Source: an uncultured Gemmatimonadales bacterium
GTDB lineage: Bacteria > Gemmatimonadota > Gemmatimonadetes > Longimicrobiales > Gaopeijiaceae
Assembly (NCBI GenBank): GCA_937982605.1
Contig: CALJLC010000144.1
Span: 1-5,485, forward strand
Direction: 5' to 3'
DNA length: 5,485 nucleotides
Below the pieces are notes generated by a model. It had not been told where the DNA came from and made no database searches. It worked only from the letters and a program-made list of their open reading frames with translations. This document shows, piece by piece, positions 1-5,485 of the stretch; position 1 is the stretch's first letter; every line of letters starts with the position of its first letter. The translations under genes were made by a program, and so were the position numbers.

Positions 1-1
1 G

Positions 2-55
2 GAGAACTTCGTCCCGCCCACGGACTACCGGTACCCGTTCCTCGACGAGGCCTGA
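2..55 (+). CDS. C-terminal end of an unidentified protein (partial, runs off the left edge)
   Basis: The window opens inside a plus-strand reading frame that ends at TGA 53-55. Seventeen residues are visible (ENFVPPTDYRYPFLDEA). All seventeen sense codons end in G or C, as expected for a real gene in this genome, and this is the main support for the frame. The tail is rich in aromatic residues and proline and carries no motif I can assign to a family. The gene converges on the minus-strand operon: its stop is 19 bases from the stop of the DUF4325 gene at 75. An alternative is that the edge belongs to a further minus-strand gene, since a GTG near position 20 is open to the edge on that strand, but no good ribosome binding site precedes it. 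Confidence 0.55.
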   Translation, partial: ENFVPPTDYRYPFLDEA

Positions 56-74
56 GCGGCCCTTCCGGAGCCCG

Positions 75-677
75 TCAGAGGAGGTGCGTGACGAGACGGC
101 TGAGCGCCGTCACGCGTCCCGATCCCGGGCTCCGGAACGCCAGGCCGCGGGCCACGAGCCGGCCGAGCACGTCGCGGTCGGCCGGCTCTGGCAGGCAGCG
201 GACGAGCTCCTCCGGAGCGAGGGAGCCGCGCTCCTCGAGCACGCCCCACACCCGGGCCTCGTCTTCCGAGTGCTCGCCCGCCACGGCGAAGATCCCCGGA
301 TGCGACTCCACGACCGCCGCCAGCCCCTGCCGCCGGAGGACCGTCTCGATCTGGTCCCGATGCGGCTCGTGGATCCCGCGGAAGACGAAGAGCGCGTCGG
401 GCGGACCGTCGTCGAGGTACTGCTGGAGCAGCTTGGCCACGACCTCGTCCGCGCACGAGAAGTCGATGATCGCGACCTCGGAAAAGTCGATGAGCGACAA
501 CGACAGCTTACCCGCACCGACGAGCTGCATCTCGATCGCGGCGCGGACGGCTCGGCCCGTCTGCCGTGTCACCAGGCTCGAATAGAGCGAGGTGACGCTC
601 CGGCGCACGTCGCCGAGCACCTCGCCGAGCACCTGGCTCACGTCGATCGAGATCGGATCCCGCGGCAGCTCTCTCAC
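75..677 (-). CDS. STAS-like DUF4325-type protein with probable C-terminal winged-helix domain
   Basis: A 200-residue soluble protein with no signal peptide or membrane segment. After a polar helical N-terminus (about 10-55, with a VLGEVLGD duplication), residues 57-125 look like the STAS-like domain DUF4325: a beta strand LSLSLIDFSEV, then IIDFSCADEVVAKLL at about 70-84, which matches the DFS-x-ADE signature of that family, followed by FVFRGIHEPHRDQIETVLRRQG. In STAS anti-sigma-factor antagonists the equivalent loop holds the phosphorylatable serine; Ser74 is the candidate here. Residues 138-196 (EDEARVWGVLEERGSLAPEELVRCL, then DVLGRLVARGLAFR) have the spacing of a small winged helix. The start is GTG 677-675, sharing GTGA with the stop of the upstream ATPase gene; GGGAG at 692-688 lies 10 bases upstream. 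The likely partner is the neighbouring ATPase. The function is inferred, and no target is known. Confidence 0.8.
   Translation of the reverse strand: MRELPRDPISIDVSQVLGEVLGDVRRSVTSLYSSLVTRQTGRAVRAAIEMQLVGAGKLSLSLIDFSEVAIIDFSCADEVVAKLLQQYLDDGPPDALFVFRGIHEPHRDQIETVLRRQGLAAVVESHPGIFAVAGEHSEDEARVWGVLEERGSLAPEELVRCLPEPADRDVLGRLVARGLAFRSPGSGRVTALSRLVTHLL
86..115. repeat. Nested inverted repeats at the 3' end of the operon
   Basis: GCGTGACG (86-93) is the exact reverse complement of CGTCACGC (108-115). Inside it, GACGGC (95-100) pairs with GCCGTC (106-111) around a five-base loop. The two helices share bases 108-111, so they are mutually exclusive. They lie in the last codons of the DUF4325 gene, just before the convergent stops. 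No T-run follows on either strand, so an intrinsic terminator is not established, although a role in 3' end stability is possible. Confidence 0.4.
611..634. repeat. In-frame tandem duplication of a 12-base unit
   Basis: CGCCGAGCACCT occurs twice back to back (611-622 and 623-634). On the coding strand it gives the VLGE/VLGD doublet near residues 16-23 of the DUF4325 protein, in its predicted helical N-terminus. It is a codon-phased duplication adding four residues and is probably neutral. Confidence 0.7.
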
Positions 678-692
678 GGCCGAGCCGCTCCC
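674..692 (-). promoter_or_regulatory. Shine-Dalgarno and GTGA stop/start overlap, STAS-ATPase to DUF4325 gene
   Basis: GGGAG (692-688) stands 10 bases before GTG (677-675), which shares GTGA with the ATPase stop. It sets the start of the DUF4325 gene. The frame is open far upstream of this point, but the upstream part is Arg/Pro-rich shadow sequence lying inside the ATPase gene. Confidence 0.7.
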
Positions 693-1582
693 GGCGGATC
701 GTCCGCCCTGGCCGGAAGGACGATGCTGATCTGCGCGCCCGGCAGCGGAGCGAGGCCGTCGACGAGGGGGGGCGTGTCGTCCCACTCCGGTACCTGCCCG
801 ATCCTCGCCGTGCCGCTGCGGATCGTGATCGCGCCGTCCCATCGGCGGACCTGGCGCCGGATCTGCTGGATGCCCTGGCCGCGTCCCGAGTCCGGAAAGC
901 GCGTCAGCCCGTGCAGGAAGGCGGCCTCGAGCGCCGTCGCGTCGCCCCAGCGGTCGCCGTAGCGGGCGGAATGCTCCCCGGAGAGCGATCCCCGGAAGCC
1001 GCGCCCGACGTCCATGACCGAGATGACCACCACGAAGCGGCCGAGTCTCTTGGCCCAGTTGTACGCCTGCGCGGCCACCCAGCCCGGCGCGTCGGCGTGC
1101 TCGATGATGTTCTGGCACAGCTCGGAGAGCATGACCGAGAACTGGACCGCGGCCGAGGCCGGGTAGCCGAGCTTCGAGGTGAGGATGATCCCGGCCTGGC
1201 CCTGCACGCGATCCACGACCTCGTGCACGTCGGCGTTCGACGCCACCGAGGTGATCTCGAGGAGCACGTCGGAGCGGCCCCCCGAGCCGCGCCGGGCCGG
1301 CGGCTCGAAGTCGAAGACCCCGCGCGCGGCCTCGAAGAAGCCCATCCGCGCCAGATAGCCGGTCACGTCGGCGCTCTCGGGGAGGCCGAGCCGGGGGAGC
1401 GCGCTCTGGTCCCGACCGGCCAGCGTTCCGGCCAGCACCAGGCCGACCATCCCGTCCGGGTCGACCCAGCGCAGGTGGCGCGCGTCGAAGAGCGTCCGCT
1501 CCCCGAGGCGCTGGACCGTTTCGTCGAAGAAGCCGTCGATCGAGCGGTGATCGAGCGAACCGGGCACCGAGATGACGTTCAG
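674..1582 (-). CDS. STAS-like/GHKL ATPase fusion protein, putative partner-switching regulator
   Basis: A 302-residue cytoplasmic protein if started at CTG 1582-1580. Residues 1-93 form a STAS-like module: FDARHLRWVDPDGMVGLVLAG (about 32-52) followed by LPESADVTGYLARMGFFEAA (67-86), a pattern I associate with ATP-binding proteins encoded next to DUF4325 proteins. Residues 105-280 are a HATPase_c (GHKL) fold of the anti-sigma-kinase kind: N box with Glu154 and Asn158 (SELCQNIIEHA), G1 box DVGRGF (191-196), G2 glycines SGRGQGI (232-238), and a final strand GAITIRSGTARI. No phosphoacceptor histidine domain is present, so it is not a typical sensor kinase. GGAGG at 1594-1590 lies 7 bases before the CTG, which shares CTGA with the stop of the PfkB gene. 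The alternative GTG 1567-1565 would be 22 bases from that Shine-Dalgarno and would clip the first strand. It may phosphorylate or sequester a STAS partner, probably the next gene's product. Confidence 0.82.
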   Translation of the reverse strand: MNVISVPGSLDHRSIDGFFDETVQRLGERTLFDARHLRWVDPDGMVGLVLAGTLAGRDQSALPRLGLPESADVTGYLARMGFFEAARGVFDFEPPARRGSGGRSDVLLEITSVASNADVHEVVDRVQGQAGIILTSKLGYPASAAVQFSVMLSELCQNIIEHADAPGWVAAQAYNWAKRLGRFVVVISVMDVGRGFRGSLSGEHSARYGDRWGDATALEAAFLHGLTRFPDSGRGQGIQQIRRQVRRWDGAITIRSGTARIGQVPEWDDTPPLVDGLAPLPGAQISIVLPARADDPPGAARP

Positions 1583-1594
1583 GACACGACCTCC
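1579..1594 (-). promoter_or_regulatory. Shine-Dalgarno and CTGA stop/start overlap, PfkB kinase to STAS-ATPase
   Basis: GGAGG (1594-1590) lies 7 bases upstream of CTG (1582-1580), which shares CTGA with the PfkB stop. This is the same arrangement as at the preceding junction and supports CTG as the initiation codon of the ATPase gene. Confidence 0.68.
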
Positions 1595-2547
1595 GCGTGC
1601 AGGAGCTGGTAGAGTCCCTCCGCCCCGGTGTGCTCCACGCTGCGCGCCGCCAGCCGGGTGGCGACCCCGGCCGCCTCGGGGACCGGGTCGCCCCGGAGGA
1701 TCCGGGAGAAGAAGGCGGCCCCCCAGACGTCTCCACAGCCGGTCGGATCGCCGCGGCGGGGCGCCCCGATGGTAACGCTTCCGGACTCGACGCGCCCCCC
1801 GCCCGGCCCCGGCGCCGGCCCCGCTGTGCGGAGCCCCCCGCCGTCCACGGTCGACGGCGCCGCCGACCACGCCGCACCCCTGGAGCCGAGGGTCACCGCG
1901 GCCAGCGCGCGACCCTCCCGGATCAGCGACTCGAGCAGAGCTCGCGGGTCCGTGCCCGGTGCCGCCAGGCGAGCCTCGTCCTCGTTGAGCTGGACGGCGT
2001 CGAAGCACGCCGTCCAGGAGCGGAAGTCGGGGAGCGGGCGCGGGAGTCGGGTTCCGTCGGGCGCGATGCCGAGGAAGAGCGAGTGCAGGTCGGCGTAGAT
2101 CGGACCGCCGAAGGCGGCGCGCACGGCCCGGCACGTCCGGAGCGTCGCCTCCCGTCCCGAGACGAAGTTGATCAGGAGCGCGTCGCATCCGGCCAGGGCG
2201 TCGACGAGCGCCGCCGCCTCCCACGGCGGGACGCCGCCGCTGAGCACCTCCGTGCGCTCGGCGTCGTCCCGGTAGCGGAGCTCCACGCGGTTGTTCGGCT
2301 CGCTCACCACGCGGAGGGCGGAGCCATCGACACCGGGGATCGTGGCGAGGAAGTCGCGGGCCGGCGACGCCAGGTCCGAGCCGACCTTCACGAGCGGGCG
2401 GACGGCCCACGCGCCCTCGAGCGCCGCGGCCGCCGCCGCGACTCCGTATCCGATCCCTCCCCACCGCTCCACCGGGCGGCCCCGGCCGGCGGCCGGGACG
2501 ATCCGGTCCCAGACGAGCGTGCCGACGACCCCCAGCGTGGCGGTCAG
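1579..2547 (-). CDS. PfkB/ribokinase-family carbohydrate kinase
   Basis: A 322-residue kinase expected to transfer phosphate from ATP to a sugar or nucleoside hydroxyl; the substrate is not evident. From the proposed start, LGVVGTLVWDRI (5-16) is the first Rossmann strand with its substrate aspartate, and PVERWGGIGYG (25-35) holds the paired glycines. PNNRVELRY lies in the lid region, QLNEDEA (186-192) is the NxxE motif, AAVTLGSRGAAW (216-227) precedes the nucleotide site, and GDPTGCGDVWGAAF (266-279) is the anion hole with catalytic Asp273. A Gly/Pro-rich stretch (about 230-260) sits just before this motif. I place the start at CTG 2547-2545: it shares CTGA with the ROK stop and has GGAG at 2559-2556, 8 bases away. 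The first GTG (2472) would remove 25 residues including the first strand. The subfamily resembles kinases I recall from Gemmatimonadota. Confidence 0.88.
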   Translation of the reverse strand: MTATLGVVGTLVWDRIVPAAGRGRPVERWGGIGYGVAAAAAALEGAWAVRPLVKVGSDLASPARDFLATIPGVDGSALRVVSEPNNRVELRYRDDAERTEVLSGGVPPWEAAALVDALAGCDALLINFVSGREATLRTCRAVRAAFGGPIYADLHSLFLGIAPDGTRLPRPLPDFRSWTACFDAVQLNEDEARLAAPGTDPRALLESLIREGRALAAVTLGSRGAAWSAAPSTVDGGGLRTAGPAPGPGGGRVESGSVTIGAPRRGDPTGCGDVWGAAFFSRILRGDPVPEAAGVATRLAARSVEHTGAEGLYQLLHAEVVS

Positions 2548-2559
2548 CGGCGCCGCTCC
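2544..2559 (-). promoter_or_regulatory. Shine-Dalgarno and CTGA stop/start overlap, ROK to PfkB kinase
   Basis: GGAG (2559-2556) within the last codons of the ROK gene stands 8 bases before a CTG (2547-2545) that overlaps the ROK TGA by CTGA. It decides the start of the PfkB gene, because the frame from this CTG encodes the otherwise missing N-terminal GVVGTLVWD strand. The spacer is part of a perfect 12-base palindrome (2546-2557). Confidence 0.65.
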
Positions 2560-3527
2560 ATGACGAAGACCCCGGCCGCGCCGATCACCCCCGCGGTCTC
2601 GGGGAGCGCCCCGGGCACGATGGTGCAGGCGTCGACGGCGCTCTCGAACGCCCGGCGGCGCACTTCGGCCCTCAGCGGGGCGAAGAGGTGCTCCCCGGCG
2701 CGCGTCACGCCCCCGACGACGACGATCATCTCGGGATTGAGCGTGTTGACGAGGTTGGCCAGGCCGACGCCGAGGAAGACCGCGGTCTGCGCCATGACCT
2801 CACGGGCGAAGTCGTCGCCACGGCGGATGGCTTCGTAGACGGTCTGCGCGGTGAGCCGCCCGAGGTCGCCATCCACGAGGTCCGTCAGGACGGAGCCCCG
2901 ACCGGCCTCCAGCCCTTCCCTGGCCCGCGCGGCGATGTTCGGGCCCGACGCGTACGCCTCCAGGCAGCCCTGGTTGCCGCACCGGCAGCGGCGGCCGTTC
3001 ACGTCGATGGTCGTGTGACCGACCTCGCACGCGGAGCCGCTGGCGCCACGGAGGAGCCGTCCACCCTCGATGAAGCCTCCGCCGATCCCGGTCCCGAGCG
3101 TCACGCCGACGAGCGACTTCGTGCCGCGCCCGGCACCCTGCCACCACTCGCCGTACGTGGCGCAGTTGGCGTCGTTGTCGAGCGAAGCCGGCAGGCCGAG
3201 CGCCTCGGAGATCCGGGCGCGGATCGGATAGCCGCTCCAGCCCAGGTTCGGGGTGGACCCGATGACCCCTCCGCGCAGGTCGAGGGGGCCCGGACAGCCG
3301 ATGCCCGCACCGAGCACGTCCGAGCGCGAGCCGCCCTCCTCGCTCAGCGCTTCTTCCACGACCTCCCCCGCCATCTCCGCGATGTCGGCGACGGCGGCGT
3401 CCGCGCCGCGCTCGGGCTCCGTCGGACGCACCCGAATCGACGCGGGGAGCCCTCCCTGATACGGCACCGCGGCGACGACGAGGTTCGTACCCCCGATGTC
3501 GACGCCGACGACCCAGCGCCCGCTCAC
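2544..3527 (-). CDS. ROK-family sugar kinase, glucokinase-like
   Basis: A 327-residue kinase of the ROK family, probably phosphorylating glucose or a related hexose with ATP in the cytoplasm. It has no N-terminal helix-turn-helix, so it is a kinase and not a ROK repressor. The ATP phosphate loop is VDIGGTN (9-15). GIGCPGPLD is at 75-83 and LDNDANCATYGE at 116-127, with Asp119 the presumed catalytic base. GVTLGTGIGGG is at 141-151. The zinc-binding ROK signature is complete: EVGH with His171, then Cys181, Cys183 and Cys188 in CRCGNQGCLEAYAS. The C-terminal MIVVVGGV motif is present. The length is normal for bacterial glucokinases (about 310-330). The GTG start at 3527 has AGGAGG 8 bases upstream, beginning on the last base of the lepA stop, so translation is probably coupled to lepA. 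N-acetylglucosamine or N-acetylmannosamine kinase is an alternative specificity. Confidence 0.93.
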   Translation of the reverse strand: MSGRWVVGVDIGGTNLVVAAVPYQGGLPASIRVRPTEPERGADAAVADIAEMAGEVVEEALSEEGGSRSDVLGAGIGCPGPLDLRGGVIGSTPNLGWSGYPIRARISEALGLPASLDNDANCATYGEWWQGAGRGTKSLVGVTLGTGIGGGFIEGGRLLRGASGSACEVGHTTIDVNGRRCRCGNQGCLEAYASGPNIAARAREGLEAGRGSVLTDLVDGDLGRLTAQTVYEAIRRGDDFAREVMAQTAVFLGVGLANLVNTLNPEMIVVVGGVTRAGEHLFAPLRAEVRRRAFESAVDACTIVPGALPETAGVIGAAGVFVMERRR

Positions 3528-3540
3528 GGCGACCCCCTCC

Positions 3541-3541
<1 letters not shown>
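3528..3541 (-). promoter_or_regulatory. Strong Shine-Dalgarno of the ROK kinase, overlapping the lepA stop
   Basis: On the minus strand the lepA stop runs straight into AGGAGG (3541-3536), whose first A is the last base of the TGA. An 8-base spacer leads to the GTG at 3527. This is the strongest ribosome binding site in the window. It compensates for the GTG start and ties initiation of the kinase to termination on lepA. No terminator fits in this gap. Confidence 0.8.
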
Positions 3542-5343
<1,802 letters not shown>

Positions 5344-5377
5344 GGGGCTCGTTGCCGGGGGTGGGATGCGGAGCCGG

Positions 5378-5387
5378 GAAAGTTAAC
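5378..5387 (-). promoter_or_regulatory. Possible promoter core upstream of lepA
   Basis: The only AT-rich spot in the 142 bases upstream of lepA is GTTAACTTTC (5387-5378, minus strand), about 35 bases before the GTG. It contains TAACTTTC, which matches the TAnnTTT part of the Bacteroidota-type -7 box and only half of a TATAAT box. I see no convincing -35 element. The rest of 5388-5485 is very GC-rich and holds no gene I can support. Confidence 0.22.
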
Positions 5388-5485
5388 CGAGCCGCGGACC
5401 CCCTCGTACCCCACCCACCCCGGCGGCGGCGGATCGCGCCAGGGTGCGCGACCGCCCGCTTCCCGCGCCGGCGTCGGCGTGCCCC

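Noticed and set aside
460..493. Repeated AAGTCGATGA in the DUF4325 gene
   Set aside because: It reflects two IDFS-type strands of the STAS-like domain encoded by similar codons, not a separate element.
1839..1859. Seven-base-pair hairpin inside the PfkB gene
   Set aside because: It lies in the GC-rich low-complexity part of the coding sequence, with no T-run and no nearby gene boundary, so a terminator or regulatory role is unsupported.
678..1877. Long minus-strand extension of the DUF4325 frame (would give 600 residues)
   Set aside because: The upstream 400 residues are Arg/Pro/Gly-rich with no domain and lie in another frame of the STAS-ATPase and PfkB genes, both of which have clear motifs. 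It is an open frame created by high GC.
1583..2464. Extension of the STAS-ATPase frame upstream into the PfkB gene
   Set aside because: The extra sequence is low-complexity Arg/Gly/Pro and overlaps well-supported kinase motifs; the GGAGG-CTG start gives a compact conserved protein.
1597..2838. 413-codon plus-strand open frame antisense to the kinases
   Set aside because: Its composition is Arg/Ala/Pro-rich without any recognisable domain, and it mirrors real genes on the other strand. The same applies to the plus-strand frames at 84-962, 911-1612, 2688-3791, 3496-4170 and 4219-4821.
5384..5485. Possible C-terminus of a minus-strand gene upstream of lepA, ending at the TAA near 5383
   Set aside because: The frame is open for about 33 codons to the window edge, but third positions are mixed, the peptide is Gly/Ala/Arg low-complexity, and no motif is visible. 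It cannot be told from non-coding GC-rich DNA.

Overview
This is a GC-rich bacterial window dominated by one tightly packed five-gene operon on the minus strand, read from right to left: lepA (elongation factor 4), a ROK-family sugar kinase, a PfkB/ribokinase-family kinase, a STAS-like plus GHKL-ATPase fusion protein, and a DUF4325-type STAS-like protein with a probable winged-helix tail. The last codons of a plus-strand gene occupy the left edge and converge on the operon with only 19 bases between the two stop codons. No RNA genes, mobile elements, CRISPR arrays or att sites are visible.

The base composition, the near-total G/C third codon positions and the frequent non-ATG starts point to a high-GC bacterium. 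The style of the PfkB protein (N-terminal GVVGTLVWDRI, a PVERWGGIGYG motif, C-terminal GDPTGCGD) and the gene combination remind me of Gemmatimonadota and related deep lineages such as Candidatus Eisenbacteria. This is recollection, not a search result, and taxonomy should be treated as open.

Layout: 5344-5485 is a leader region upstream of lepA with one AT-rich spot that may be a promoter. 3541-5343 is lepA. 13 bases later, with a Shine-Dalgarno sequence starting on the lepA stop codon, comes the ROK kinase (2544-3527). The next three junctions are all 4-base stop/start overlaps: CTGA into the PfkB kinase (1579-2547), CTGA into the STAS-ATPase (674-1582), and GTGA into the DUF4325 protein (75-677). 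Every gene of the operon starts with GTG or CTG. The two CTG starts are inferred from Shine-Dalgarno spacing, overlap geometry and preservation of the N-terminal folds; callers restricted to ATG/GTG would miss them.

Functionally, the two distal genes look like a partner-switching-type regulatory pair (GHKL ATPase plus STAS-like partner with a possible DNA- or protein-binding tail). Their translational coupling to two sugar kinases and a ribosome-associated GTPase is the most interesting aspect of the window. What the pair senses and controls cannot be read from the sequence.
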